NCBI GenBank assembly: GCA_900552795.1
Contig: USBB01000004.1
Span: 1-64,000 of the forward strand
From: an uncultured Eubacterium sp.
GTDB taxonomy: Bacteria > Bacillota > Clostridia > Lachnospirales > Lachnospiraceae
Reading direction: 5' to 3'
Length of the DNA stretch: 64,000 nucleotides
In this document: positions 52,297 through 61,089 of the stretch, one piece after another
How positions within the stretch are numbered: position 1 is the first letter of the stretch
Layout: every line of letters begins with the position of its first letter
Program-made: the position numbers and the translations under genes
The notes under the pieces: generated by a model
Database searches by the model: none
Told to the model about the DNA's origin: nothing
What the model saw: only the letters and a program-made list of their open reading frames with translations

Positions 52297-53249
52297 ATTT
52301 TGTTGAGCACATAAACCTACTTGACGGTAATAAATATCTTGTGGCAAATACAGTTTCCGATAATTCCGATAAAGTTACTGTCAATTTTAACGACTATCTA
52401 AAAAAGAACAGTCAAGACATAAAATATGAAGATATATTCAATCAGGTTAGTGCGCAGACCGGTGTGAGCGCACAACTGTTAAAGGCAGTTGCGCAGGCTG
52501 AATCGGGTTGCCGCAGTGATGCGGTTTCAAGCTGCGGTGCAGTAGGCGTTATGCAGCTTATGCCTGCAACTGCAAAAGCGTATGGAGTAACAGACCCGTT
52601 TGACGCCTACGAAAATATATCAGGAGGAGCAAAGCTTCTTTCGGATTTACTTGAAAAGTATAACGGAAATGTTACTTTGAGTCTCGCAGCATATAATGCA
52701 GGCAGTGGTAATGTGAGCAAGTACGGTGGTGTTCCGCCATTTAAAGAAACAATTAATTATATAGATAAAATAAACAAACTTCTTTCTAACGCACTGGATA
52801 ATGACAGCACCACAATTGAGGGCGCACAGCCTACACAGGGTATTTTTATATCTGATGCAGATGATTCGGTTGACTGGCCTGATATTCAGCTTTCTCAGAA
52901 TATTTTGGAAAAATCGTTACAGCTGTCAGCTAAATCTGATAATTTCAGTTATAATGAACTATTGTTAAAGCGTATATATGAAACTATTATGGCTGTTGAT
53001 GCAGAAGATCAAAATAAAACAGGTAACACAGATGTCATAAATGGTGTGGTTACTGCGGAAGAAATAAGTTATAATAACAATACACAGACAAGTGCGGATA
53101 ATTATATTGATGCTTCATGGGTCAGCTCGTTTGTTATGCCTGCGACTGCACATGCTATAGATTCAATAATAAAAAGCAGTCCTCAAAGTTTATATGAGGC
53201 ACAGGCATATGCTGTCAGTCCATTGATAGCTCAATTGAAAGATATATAA
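52293..53249 (+). CDS. Lytic transglycosylase (SLT) domain protein without signal peptide
   Basis: This 318-aa protein carries an SLT goose-lysozyme-type domain at about 45-160: VSAQLLKAVAQAESGCRSDAVS (catalytic Glu), GAVGVMQLMPATAKAYGV, NISGGAKLLSDLLEKYNGN and LAAYNAGSGNV. It has no signal peptide or membrane helix, so export would need another path, as with flagellum-associated muramidases, or cell lysis. The C-terminal 150 residues are acidic and poorly conserved. It overlaps the Nudix gene by 4 nt. Confidence 0.9.
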   Translation: MNFVEHINLLDGNKYLVANTVSDNSDKVTVNFNDYLKKNSQDIKYEDIFNQVSAQTGVSAQLLKAVAQAESGCRSDAVSSCGAVGVMQLMPATAKAYGVTDPFDAYENISGGAKLLSDLLEKYNGNVTLSLAAYNAGSGNVSKYGGVPPFKETINYIDKINKLLSNALDNDSTTIEGAQPTQGIFISDADDSVDWPDIQLSQNILEKSLQLSAKSDNFSYNELLLKRIYETIMAVDAEDQNKTGNTDVINGVVTAEEISYNNNTQTSADNYIDASWVSSFVMPATAHAIDSIIKSSPQSLYEAQAYAVSPLIAQLKDI

Positions 53250-53273
53250 ATAAAAAAGCGAGAGGGGAATAGC

Positions 53274-53639
53274 GTGATATTTTTACTCTATTCAGAAAAC
53301 GCGGAAATGGAGAGGATTATGAAAGAAAGAATTAAAGTTTATCTGTACAATAAAACTATAAAGGAAATCGATATGAGTGACTTTTCTTCTATTACAGAAG
53401 ATACATTCGCTTATCATAAGGACATTGTAAAAGTTATATTTCCTGAAGGTGTTGAATTTATAGGAAACAACGCTTTTGAGAACTGTACTCGTCTTGAAGA
53501 GGTTGTGTGTCCGTCAACTTTGAAAAGCATCGGGAAAGAGGCGTTTCTTGGATGTATTAACTTATCCAGGATTAATTATGGAAGTGATGTGTCTGTCGCT
53601 CCGAATGCATTTAAGGGCTGTTTAAAGCTTGCACAGTAA
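53274..53639 (+). CDS. Small leucine-rich repeat (BspA/LRR_5-like) protein
   Basis: This 121-aa protein holds three LRR_5 units: FPEGVEFIGNNAFENCTRLE, CPSTLKSIGKEAFLGCINLS and APNAFKGCLKLA. It has no signal peptide, so it is intracellular or exported unconventionally. GTG 53274 has GAGAGGGG about 6 nt upstream. ATG 53319 with GGAGAGG close upstream is an equally plausible start and would remove 15 residues. It lies 24 nt after the transglycosylase gene. Function unknown; most family proteins are surface proteins. Confidence 0.75.
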   Translation: MIFLLYSENAEMERIMKERIKVYLYNKTIKEIDMSDFSSITEDTFAYHKDIVKVIFPEGVEFIGNNAFENCTRLEEVVCPSTLKSIGKEAFLGCINLSRINYGSDVSVAPNAFKGCLKLAQ

Positions 53640-53683
53640 TTTATACATATATTTAAATATTTTTTGTATTATTTAAAATATCC

Positions 53684-53726
53684 GGCAAAGGATAACCTTT
53701 AACAGGGGACCTTTGCCTTTTGTTTT
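53684..53726 (+). terminator. Rho-independent terminator after the LRR gene
   Basis: GGCAAAGG (53684-53691) pairs with CCTTTGCC (53710-53717), followed by TTTTGTTTTG. Confidence 0.82.
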
Positions 53727-53740
53727 GTGCTTATACTCAC

Positions 53741-53769
53741 TTGACAAAAATCATGTTGTAATATACATT
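53741..53769 (+). promoter_or_regulatory. Promoter of lysA
   Basis: A perfect TTGACA (53741-53746) is followed by TATACATT. The -10 could be TATACA (15-nt spacer) or TACATT (17-nt spacer). It is 47 nt before the lysA start. Confidence 0.5.
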
Positions 53770-53815
53770 TTTAGCAGTGGAAATTGAAAACGTAAATGAG
53801 GAAGGAGCTTAATTT

Positions 53816-55096
53816 ATGAGCGAAAAAACGACATTTGTCACATTAGAAAAGTTAAAGGAAATTGATACAAAATTTCCTACACCTTATCATCTATATGATG
53901 AAAAGGGTATCAGAGATAATGCAAAGCGTTTAAAGGACGCATTTTCATGGAATAAAGGATATAGAGAATATTTTGCTGTAAAAGCGACACCAAATCCGTA
54001 TATTCTTAATATTTTAAGGGATTATGGCTGCGGAGTTGATTGTGCATCTATGACTGAGCTTATGATGGCAGAGGCTTTAAACTATGAGCCTGATGAAATA
54101 ATGTTTTCTTCAAATGATACACCGGCTGAAGAATTTGTATATGCTGATAAAATAGGCGCAACAATTAATCTTGATGATTTTACGCATATTGAATTTCTTG
54201 ATAAGGTACTTGATGGTAAATTCCCTGAAAAAATAAGCTGCAGATATAATCCCGGCGGATTTTTTAAGCTCGGAACATCGATTATGGATAATCCGGGAGA
54301 TGCCAAGTATGGTATGACTCATGACCAGATTATAGAGGCATTTAAGATATTAAAGTCAAAAGGTGTTAAATATTTTGGCATTCACTCATTTCTTGCAAGC
54401 AACACTGTTACAAACGAATATTATCCGGCTCTTGCAAAGATTTTATTTGAACTTGCAGTTGAATTAAGGGACAAGACCGGAGCAGATATTAAATTTATTA
54501 ACCTTTCAGGAGGAATAGGTGTTCCGTATAAGCCTGATCAGGAGGCAAATGACATTGCTGTTATAGGTGAAAACGTTCATAAGGTTTATGATGAGGTACT
54601 CACGAAAGCCGGAATGGGAGATGTTGCTATTTACACAGAGCTTGGAAGATTTATGCTTGCTCCATACGGCTGCCTTGTGACAAAAGCAATACATGAAAAG
54701 CATACTCATAAGGAGTATATAGGAGTTGACGCATGTGCGGTTAACCTCATGAGGCCTGCAATATATGGTGCTTATCATCATATTACTGTTGCCGGAAAGG
54801 AAAATGCACCATGCGACCACAAATATGATATAACAGGTTCTCTTTGTGAAAATAATGATAAATTTGCAATTGACAGAATGCTGCCTAAAATTGATATGGG
54901 AGATTATCTTATTATTCATGACACAGGAGCACATGGATTTTCGATGGGTTACAACTACAATGGCAAGTTAAAGTCAGCTGAGCTTCTGCTTAAAGAAGAC
55001 GGAACTGTGCAGATGATAAGACGTGCAGAAACACCGAAGGATTATTTTGCAACATTCGATTTTTGCAATATTTTTGACAAATTAGAATTAAAATAA
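53816..55096 (+). CDS. lysA: Diaminopimelate decarboxylase
   Basis: This 426-aa PLP enzyme decarboxylates meso-diaminopimelate to lysine. It is a type III fold member: EYFAVKATPNPYIL (PLP Lys56), CGVDCASMTELMMAEAL, HSFLASNT, NLSGGIGVPYKP (Gly-rich phosphate binding), YTELGRFMLAPYGC, and the C-terminal SLCENNDKFAIDR (Cys-Glu of the active site) and YNYNGK. GAAGGAGC precedes ATG 53816. It has its own promoter and lies before an unrelated group of unknown genes. Confidence 0.94.
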   Translation: MSEKTTFVTLEKLKEIDTKFPTPYHLYDEKGIRDNAKRLKDAFSWNKGYREYFAVKATPNPYILNILRDYGCGVDCASMTELMMAEALNYEPDEIMFSSNDTPAEEFVYADKIGATINLDDFTHIEFLDKVLDGKFPEKISCRYNPGGFFKLGTSIMDNPGDAKYGMTHDQIIEAFKILKSKGVKYFGIHSFLASNTVTNEYYPALAKILFELAVELRDKTGADIKFINLSGGIGVPYKPDQEANDIAVIGENVHKVYDEVLTKAGMGDVAIYTELGRFMLAPYGCLVTKAIHEKHTHKEYIGVDACAVNLMRPAIYGAYHHITVAGKENAPCDHKYDITGSLCENNDKFAIDRMLPKIDMGDYLIIHDTGAHGFSMGYNYNGKLKSAELLLKEDGTVQMIRRAETPKDYFATFDFCNIFDKLELK

Positions 55097-55139
55097 AAAT
55101 TGTGATAAAAAATTAATTGGATAAGGAGACAGTATTTTT

Positions 55140-56528
55140 ATGCAGGATTTGAATTATATTTCAAAACAGATAAGCAAGGGCAAAAATCTTGATATAAATC
55201 TTGTGAAATATGGAACAGGTATGTCTTCAATGTACAATACATTAAGTTATATCAAATTGTCTATGAATTATTATACGGTTTATGACATGCAAAGAGATAA
55301 TGTATGTATGGAGCCGGAATATATTGCAAAGTTAGATGATGTTCATAAACTTATAGGCAGTCTTTTGGACGGAAATACTGATATCACTGATAAAATTGAA
55401 CAGCTTAGAAATGAAATAATTGACATTATGGAAGTTGTGACAGATTACGTTGATAAATTAAGGATTTATGAATATGTTCTTAATCGTATAGAGTACAGAT
55501 TTAAAGACTGTGACTTTGATGATGAATATTATTCTACTTATTTTACAAATGATTTAATACATTACATTCTTTCTGATAAGGATAATGTTGTTATTCACAG
55601 CAAGATTGCGGAGGTTATAGAACAGCTTCCTATGCGTCTTTCTCGCTCTAAGTTCTATGAGCATTTAAAAGATGCTTTTACGCTCTATCACGGTGCTCAA
55701 AAGAAAACAATTGACGATTATGTATATTCATTAAAAACGTCTGCAGGGCTTGGAAAGACCAAACAGGAAAATAAATTATTTGAACAGATGAACGATATTT
55801 TAAATACTCTGTCAAATGCCGATTATTCTGATATTTCGGAAAGTGATTTTAAAAGACTTTCGGATGCATTATATCTGGGAATTGAAAAAATGACTTCGTG
55901 TGCGGATTCATTTGTGCTTCTTACACAGGTTATAAATGATTTATATACTATATCTTTAACAAATCAGTCATCACTTGATAATATCGAAGAGACTGAAACT
56001 GCCAAGTATGTGATTAAAGCTGTGTATGATGCATACAAAACAGATACTTTGATTGATGAAGCAATTATCGAAAAATTTGTTTTTTTTGAGGGAAAGCAGG
56101 AAAAAATCCTTATGTCAATAAGTCAGAGCGATTTTGCAATAGATATGGCCATTTCGACATATGAGGAAGCTTTGAGGCAGTTTGATTTATATGACACATT
56201 TAAAAAGCTTGCCTGTGCCATTAAATTGCAGTCTGGCAGCGATTTTGTACTTTTAGATGAGAATGAGGATGATATGCTTGTGCCTGACGATTCATATGCC
56301 GATAAGGCTTGTGAGAAACTGATAAACACATTGGATGAAGCATTTAAAGCAATGGCACAGCCTGTAAGACGAGCTGTAATGGCAACAATTCTTTCACAGC
56401 TACCGGTATTTTTTAGTAATACACAGGAAATACAGCAATATATAAACACTTCACTTATGCAGTGTTCTGACAAGGCAGAGCAGGCGGCTGTTGTTGAAGT
56501 TTTAAGAATTATAATGTCAGATAATTAG
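55140..56528 (+). CDS. Hypothetical all-helical protein
   Basis: This 462-aa protein is acidic and almost wholly helical in appearance, with no signal peptide, membrane helix, cysteine cluster or P-loop. Distinct stretches: SKGKNLDINLVKYGTGMSSM at the start, and AEVIEQLPMRLSRSKFYEHL and VRRAVMATILSQLPVFFSN near the middle and end. AAGGAG precedes ATG 55140. It lies 43 nt after lysA and 48 nt before another unknown gene. I do not recognise a family. A scaffold or regulatory role is possible but not supported. Confidence 0.8.
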   Translation: MQDLNYISKQISKGKNLDINLVKYGTGMSSMYNTLSYIKLSMNYYTVYDMQRDNVCMEPEYIAKLDDVHKLIGSLLDGNTDITDKIEQLRNEIIDIMEVVTDYVDKLRIYEYVLNRIEYRFKDCDFDDEYYSTYFTNDLIHYILSDKDNVVIHSKIAEVIEQLPMRLSRSKFYEHLKDAFTLYHGAQKKTIDDYVYSLKTSAGLGKTKQENKLFEQMNDILNTLSNADYSDISESDFKRLSDALYLGIEKMTSCADSFVLLTQVINDLYTISLTNQSSLDNIEETETAKYVIKAVYDAYKTDTLIDEAIIEKFVFFEGKQEKILMSISQSDFAIDMAISTYEEALRQFDLYDTFKKLACAIKLQSGSDFVLLDENEDDMLVPDDSYADKACEKLINTLDEAFKAMAQPVRRAVMATILSQLPVFFSNTQEIQQYINTSLMQCSDKAEQAAVVEVLRIIMSDN

Positions 56529-56576
56529 TAATCCTAATTTTATTAAGTATTAAAGAAATGATATGCGGGTTTAGTT

Positions 56577-56906
56577 ATGAAATGGTATAAAAATTTATAT
56601 ATGGGTGATAATGCTAAAAAAGAAAAATATAAAGTTTTCGGACACATTGTCAAGGAACGTTTCCAAAAGGATACGTTTCTGATAATACTGTCCCGCAGCA
56701 GCGGCAATCTGCTTGAAATTGTAAATTCCAATTTTATTTTTCAGCCGCATTTTAAAAAGAAATCCGTAAAATCAAAAATTTATGTAGTAGGTCTTGCAAA
56801 GGGCAGAGAGGAAGCACTTGAGCTTGTGCGTGTTATTATTGATGATGTTTACCAGAATACAGCTGCTTTCAATATCAGAGAATATTTGCATTTTGGAAAC
56901 CGTTAG
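56577..56906 (+). CDS. Hypothetical small protein
   Basis: This 109-aa basic protein (MKWYKNLYMGDNAKKEKYKV) has an LIILSRSSGNLLEIVNSN core and a KIYVVGLAKGREEALELV strand-helix end. No motif or membrane helix is evident. The ribosome site (GCGGG) before ATG 56577 is weak, and ATG 56601 (MGDN) is a possible later start. It ends 12 nt before the DUF2953 gene, so it is probably transcribed with it. I do not recognise a family. Confidence 0.75.
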   Translation: MKWYKNLYMGDNAKKEKYKVFGHIVKERFQKDTFLIILSRSSGNLLEIVNSNFIFQPHFKKKSVKSKIYVVGLAKGREEALELVRVIIDDVYQNTAAFNIREYLHFGNR

Positions 56907-56918
56907 GAGAGAGTGTGG

Positions 56919-57803
56919 ATGCTTAATATTTTATTGCTAATATTAAAGATTGCGGGAATATTAATCTTGTCTGTCATAGGACTTATTTTACTTTTACTTT
57001 TTTTTATAATGTTTGTTCCTGTCCGGTACAGCGTATCTGCAAAATATTATCAAAAAGTGCCTTATGCCAGACTTAAGATTTCATGGCTGCTTAATCTGCT
57101 TAAGGTTCAGGCTGTTTATAATAAAGAATTTAAAGCTGACGTGCGGCTGCTTGGGTTCAGATTGTATCCAAAAAAGGGCGGCAGCGATACGAAATCTGTA
57201 GATGACAGAGAGTATAAGGCAGAAAATAAGAAGTCAGAACTTAATAATACAAAATCAATTGAGGCGCAATCAAATAAGATTGAAGCTGATAAGTTTAAAC
57301 CAAATGAGGCAGCATCACATGATGAAGCACAAAAAGAACATAAGGAACACAAAAAATCATTTATAAGAAGAGCTGCTGATGCCATACGTTCATTTATAAA
57401 TCGTGTAATTGATTTTTTTAGAAATTTAAAGGAAAAGAAAGACGATTTAAAAGAAAAGGTAAACAATATCTTAAAAATAGTAAATGACCCTGAAAACAGG
57501 AAAATGGCTGAACAGTTTCTAAATATATTAAAGAATTTACTTAAACATATAAAGCCGAGAAAATTTGACGCATACGTTCATTATGGCTTTGAGGATATAG
57601 AAACAACAGGTAAAGTGTCAATGTATGCTGCTGTTTTATATGGCCTTATCGGGGCTGATATAAAAATATATCCTGACTTTGAACAGCAGATTTTCGAAGG
57701 AGAAGTATTCTTAAAAGGTCATGTAAGACTTTTTTGGCTTGTTATTGCAGCTATGAAAGTGTATACTAATAAACAGTTTAAAAAATTGTTTTTAAAAAAA
57801 TAA
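56919..57803 (+). CDS. DUF2953-domain membrane-associated protein
   Basis: This 294-aa protein has one N-terminal transmembrane helix (about 3-30), then PVRYSVSAKYYQKVPYARLKISWLL-like DUF2953 sequence starting at about 32. A charged, low-complexity spacer covers about 85-145, and the C-terminal part (VHYGFEDIETTGKVSMYAAV, KIYPDFEQQIFEGEVFLKGH) has the DUF2953 ending. DUF2953 and GerW/YtfJ genes are usual neighbours in Clostridia, as here. ATG 56919 follows AGGAGAG; GTG 56913 is inside that site. Function unknown; a sporulation link is inferred from neighbours. Confidence 0.87.
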   Translation: MLNILLLILKIAGILILSVIGLILLLLFFIMFVPVRYSVSAKYYQKVPYARLKISWLLNLLKVQAVYNKEFKADVRLLGFRLYPKKGGSDTKSVDDREYKAENKKSELNNTKSIEAQSNKIEADKFKPNEAASHDEAQKEHKEHKKSFIRRAADAIRSFINRVIDFFRNLKEKKDDLKEKVNNILKIVNDPENRKMAEQFLNILKNLLKHIKPRKFDAYVHYGFEDIETTGKVSMYAAVLYGLIGADIKIYPDFEQQIFEGEVFLKGHVRLFWLVIAAMKVYTNKQFKKLFLKK

Positions 57804-57818
57804 CGGAGGTTTTTAAAT

Positions 57819-58217
57819 ATGGCAGATAATAATTTTGAAGCTACAGTGGCATCTTTATTTAAGGGGATGGATTCATTTATTTCAGCTAAGACAGTTGTAG
57901 GTGATGCCGTTACTGTAAAGGATACTATTATTTTACCTTTGGTTGACGTATCATTTGGTGTCGGAGCCGGTGCATTTGCAAAGGACAGCAAAAATGGTGC
58001 AGGCGGGGCCATGACAGGGAAGGTTTCACCAAGCGCAGTTCTGGTTATACAAAATGGTGCAACAAAGCTTGTAAATATTAAAAATCAGGATACTGTAACA
58101 AAAATTCTTGATATGGTTCCTGATGTGATTGATAAGATTACAGGAAAAAGTTCAGTTGTTGAGTGCGACAGTGAAATTGATGATGCTATAGATGCAGCTG
58201 CAAAGGATTGTGAATAA
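57819..58217 (+). CDS. gerW: GerW/YtfJ-family sporulation protein
   Basis: This 132-aa protein matches YtfJ/GerW: ATVASLFKGMDSFISAKTVVG at the start, DTIILPLVDVSFGVGAGAFA and a Gly/Ala-rich loop followed by KVSPSAVLVIQNGATKLVNI. GerW is needed for spore germination in Bacillus. Its presence with DUF2953 suggests a spore-forming ancestry but does not prove that this strain sporulates. CGGAGG precedes ATG 57819 and the gene lies 15 nt after DUF2953. Confidence 0.93.
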   Translation: MADNNFEATVASLFKGMDSFISAKTVVGDAVTVKDTIILPLVDVSFGVGAGAFAKDSKNGAGGAMTGKVSPSAVLVIQNGATKLVNIKNQDTVTKILDMVPDVIDKITGKSSVVECDSEIDDAIDAAAKDCE

Positions 58218-58271
58218 TTTTATAACAGATGAATATTATATCTTAAGAAAATAAATTGCAGGCGTATATAT

Positions 58272-58415
58272 ATGTGTAACAGAATGCTTGGTTTTATAAT
58301 GTTCTGGATAGCTGTTGGTATGATTATTGCGTTGTTTCTTGTGGAGAATATGTTTGCTTGCGTCTGCGTGATAGTTGTGCTGCTGATTTTAGGATATAAT
58401 TTATTCTGTAGTTAA
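58272..58415 (+). CDS. Small two-helix membrane peptide (47 aa)
   Basis: ATG 58272 opens a 47-codon frame (MCNRMLGFIMFWIAVGMIIA...) ending at TAA 58413. Nearly all of it is hydrophobic, with two likely transmembrane helices at about 7-24 and 28-44. Similar tiny membrane proteins follow DUF2953/gerW genes in related genomes, as far as I recall. GCAGG lies about 10 nt upstream. It lies in the gap between gerW and rpmB. Function unknown. Confidence 0.5.
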   Translation: MCNRMLGFIMFWIAVGMIIALFLVENMFACVCVIVVLLILGYNLFCS

Positions 58416-58440
58416 GTCTTATAAAAAAATAAAAAAATTG

Positions 58441-58469
58441 TTGCAAATGATAAAGCTTTCTGATACAAT
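58441..58469 (+). promoter_or_regulatory. Sigma-A-type promoter for rpmB
   Basis: TTGCAA (58441-58446), a 17-nt spacer and TACAAT (58464-58469) lie 53 nt before the rpmB start. Confidence 0.65.
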
Positions 58470-58521
58470 AACTTCTGTTGTGGGTAAAAATCGCCCAATA
58501 CCGTTAAGGAGGTGTATTGAT

Positions 58522-58707
58522 ATGGCAAAATGTGCAATTTGCGAAAAAGGTGCTCACTTTGGTAATGCTGTGAGCCATTCTCATAGAAGATCTAATAAGA
58601 AGTGGAACGCAAACGTTAAATCTGTAAAGGTTATCGCTAATGGCGCTGCTAAGAAGATGTATGTATGTACATCATGCTTACGTTCAGGTTTTGTTGAGCG
58701 TGCTTAA
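58522..58707 (+). CDS. rpmB: 50S ribosomal protein L28
   Basis: This 61-aa protein has the four zinc-binding cysteines of the bacterial C+ form (CAICEKG and CTSCLRSGF) and the SHSHRRSNKKWNANVKSVKV core. AAGGAGG lies before ATG 58522, the true start. The frame is open upstream to 58438 but contains the promoter. A terminator follows. Confidence 0.97.
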   Translation: MAKCAICEKGAHFGNAVSHSHRRSNKKWNANVKSVKVIANGAAKKMYVCTSCLRSGFVERA

Positions 58708-58755
58708 TTAAATAGTATCTGCTATTAATTTTCGAAAATTTATATCAGCTAAATG

Positions 58756-58784
58756 GGTGGATTGTTTTACAGTCCACCTTTTTC
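58756..58784 (+). terminator. Terminator after rpmB
   Basis: GGTGGA pairs with TCCACC around a 12-nt loop, followed by TTTTTCT. Confidence 0.82.
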
Positions 58785-58803
58785 TAAAATTTGTAAAAAC
58801 TCT

Positions 58804-58831
58804 TTGTTTTTTTAAAATAAAAGGTTATAAT
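58804..58831 (+). promoter_or_regulatory. Sigma-A-type promoter for the Asp23/Gls24 gene
   Basis: TTGTTT (58804-58809), a 16-nt spacer and a perfect TATAAT (58826-58831) lie 50 nt before the start at 58882. Confidence 0.6.
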
Positions 58832-58881
58832 ATATATAATAATTTGGATATCTGCGTATATCTATGAATGGAGGTATGTAT

Positions 58882-59238
58882 ATGAAAGGACGTTTGGACG
58901 GACAGTTAGGAACAATATCCATAGATTCTGAAGTAATCGCAAGATATGCAGGCTCAACTGCTGTTGAGTGCTTTGGTATAGTCGGAATGGCGGCTGTAAG
59001 CATGAAGGACGGACTTGTGAAGCTTTTAAAGGGAGACAGTCTTACAAGAGGTATTCATGTTGAGTTTGAAGATAATAAAATAGTGATTGATTTCCATGTG
59101 ATTGTTGCGTATGGCGTAAGTATTTTGACGGTATCTGATAACCTTATTGAAAATGTAAAATATAAGGTTCAGGAATTTACAGGACTTGAAATCAAGAAAG
59201 TTAATATATTTGTCGAAGGCGTACGTGTAATTGACTAA
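58882..59238 (+). CDS. Asp23/Gls24-family protein
   Basis: This 118-aa protein fits the Asp23/Gls24 (YloU) family: GTISIDSEVIARYAGSTAVE, CFGIVGMAAVS, IVIDFHVIVAYGVSILTV and VNIFVEGVRVID. YloU sits before the FakA-like yloV in Bacillus and Clostridia, and the same order is seen here. ATG 58882 has GGAGG 7 nt upstream; ATG 58876 and 58864 are less suited. Its role is linked to envelope or stress functions, not settled. Confidence 0.92.
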   Translation: MKGRLDGQLGTISIDSEVIARYAGSTAVECFGIVGMAAVSMKDGLVKLLKGDSLTRGIHVEFEDNKIVIDFHVIVAYGVSILTVSDNLIENVKYKVQEFTGLEIKKVNIFVEGVRVID

Positions 59239-59283
59239 TACGCAGCATATTTATGCTTTTGATTTGGAATGGAGGAATTAATT

Positions 59284-60978
59284 GTGGCAACAAATACAAT
59301 AGATGCAGCACTTTTGCAGAAGATGTTTCTTGCAGGAGCTAAGAATCTTGAAGCTAAAAAAGAATGGATTAATGATTTGAATGTATTTCCTGTACCGGAT
59401 GGCGATACAGGTACGAATATGACGCTTACTATTATGTCAGCAGCTAATGAGGTTAACAGCATTGTAAATCCAACTATGGATAAGCTTGCGAAAGCTATTT
59501 CAAGCGGTTCACTTCGCGGTGCAAGAGGTAATTCAGGTGTAATCCTTTCTCAGCTTTTCCGCGGTTTCACTAAAGAAATGGCCGGATTAGACGTACTTAC
59601 GGTAGACGATATTGCAACAGCATGCCAGAGAGCAACAGAAACTGCTTATAAGGCAGTTATGAAGCCTAAAGAAGGAACAATACTTACAGTAGCAAAAGGC
59701 ATTTCTGATAAAGCGGCAGAGGTTGCAATGGAGACCGATGACATTGAAACAGCTTTTCTTACTATAATTGAACATGCTGAGTATGTGCTTTCAAAAACTC
59801 CTGATATGCTTCCGGTATTAAAAGAAGCAGGAGTTGTAGATTCTGGCGGACAGGGACTTGTTGTTGTACTCCGCGGTATGTATGATGCTCTTACAGGAAA
59901 AGCTACAGACTTTAATATAACAGCACCTGATACGGCAGCTGTATCTGGAAGTATGAAAGGTAAAGGCGCAGTTGTTGAAAATGTAGATATAAAATTTGGT
60001 TATTGTACAGAATTTATCATTATGCTTGAAAAAGAGTTTAATGAGGATACTGAACTTAAATTTAAAGAATTTTTATCTTCAATAGGTGATTCTATTGTAT
60101 GTGTGTCTCTTGATGATATAGTAAAGGTACATGTACACACAAACCATCCGGGTATGGCATTTGAAAAGGCTCTTGAATACGGACAGCTTACAAAGATGAA
60201 AGTTGACAATATGCGTGAGGAGCATAATCAGAAAGTAGTTGCGCAATCAGAGATGCAGGCTGCCGTTGCCGCTGATGCAATGAAAAAGAACTCTAAGAAA
60301 CCAGCAGAACATAAGCAATTCGGTTTTGTAACTATTGCAGCAGGCTCAGGTATTGCAGAAATCTTTGAAGGTTTAGGTGTTGACCAGGTGATTGAGGGCG
60401 GTCAGACCATGAACCCGAGTACAGAGGATATTTTAAATGCCTGTGATATGGTAAATGCTGATGTTGTTTTTGTTCTTCCTAATAATAAGAATATAATTCT
60501 TGCCGCACAGCAGGCAGCTTCAATAGTTGAGGATAAAAAAATCGTCGTAATCCCTACAAAAACAGTACCTCAGGGTATCACAGCGATGATTAACTACGAG
60601 AGTGCAAGAAGTGCAGAGGAAAATGAAGAAGCTATGATAGATTCTTTGTCAACAGTTTCAACAGGTCAGGTTACTTACGCAGTAAGAGATACTTCTATTG
60701 ACGGTAAGGAAATTAATAAAGATGACATCTTAGGTCTTGGTGATAAAGGTCTTTTGGCTGTAGGTAAGAAAATAGATGAAACTTTGCTTGATATGCTTGA
60801 TGTCATGGTTTCAGACAACGAGGATGCAGAGCTTGTCAGTGTATATTATGGTGAAGATGTAACAGAGGAGCAGGCAGAAGAAATCGTGTCTGCTATTGAA
60901 GAAAAGTATCCTGAAATGGATGTTGAGTTACAGCATGGCGGACAGCCGATTTACTATTATTTAGTTTCCGTAGAATAA
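59284..60978 (+). CDS. fakA: DAK2/DegV-linked kinase subunit (FakA/YloV family)
   Basis: This 564-aa protein has a Dak2/DhaL ATP-binding domain (about 10-195: LNVFPVPDGDTGTNMTLT, SGSLRGARGNSGVILSQLF, LKEAGVVDSGGQGLVVVL) and a C-terminal FakA domain (about 300-560: TIAAGSGIAEIFEGLGVDQV). FakA with a DegV-type FakB phosphorylates fatty acids; no FakB gene is in this window. GTG 59284 has GGAGG 8 nt upstream and is preferred to ATG 59269, which would contain that site. It lies before recG, as in many Firmicutes. Confidence 0.93.
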   Translation: MATNTIDAALLQKMFLAGAKNLEAKKEWINDLNVFPVPDGDTGTNMTLTIMSAANEVNSIVNPTMDKLAKAISSGSLRGARGNSGVILSQLFRGFTKEMAGLDVLTVDDIATACQRATETAYKAVMKPKEGTILTVAKGISDKAAEVAMETDDIETAFLTIIEHAEYVLSKTPDMLPVLKEAGVVDSGGQGLVVVLRGMYDALTGKATDFNITAPDTAAVSGSMKGKGAVVENVDIKFGYCTEFIIMLEKEFNEDTELKFKEFLSSIGDSIVCVSLDDIVKVHVHTNHPGMAFEKALEYGQLTKMKVDNMREEHNQKVVAQSEMQAAVAADAMKKNSKKPAEHKQFGFVTIAAGSGIAEIFEGLGVDQVIEGGQTMNPSTEDILNACDMVNADVVFVLPNNKNIILAAQQAASIVEDKKIVVIPTKTVPQGITAMINYESARSAEENEEAMIDSLSTVSTGQVTYAVRDTSIDGKEINKDDILGLGDKGLLAVGKKIDETLLDMLDVMVSDNEDAELVSVYYGEDVTEEQAEEIVSAIEEKYPEMDVELQHGGQPIYYYLVSVE

Positions 60979-61049
60979 ATTGTCATCTGTGGCAAAATCG
61001 CCACAAATATAGGATTTTAGTGGAGTTAAATCTCAAATTTGACTCGCGT

Positions 61050-61085
61050 ATCCTCCGGCGCAAAAGCGTCTGCGGAATGGAGGAT
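61050..61085 (+). promoter_or_regulatory. Stem-loop that pairs with the recG ribosome binding site
   Basis: ATCCTCC (61050-61056) is perfectly complementary to GGAGGAT (61079-61085), which contains the GGAGG of recG. An inner stem GGCGC-aaaa-GCGTC (61057-61070) closes the loop. Folded, it would hide the site, so translation of recG may be controlled. Start codon 61090. Confidence 0.6.
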
Positions 61086-61089
61086 TATT

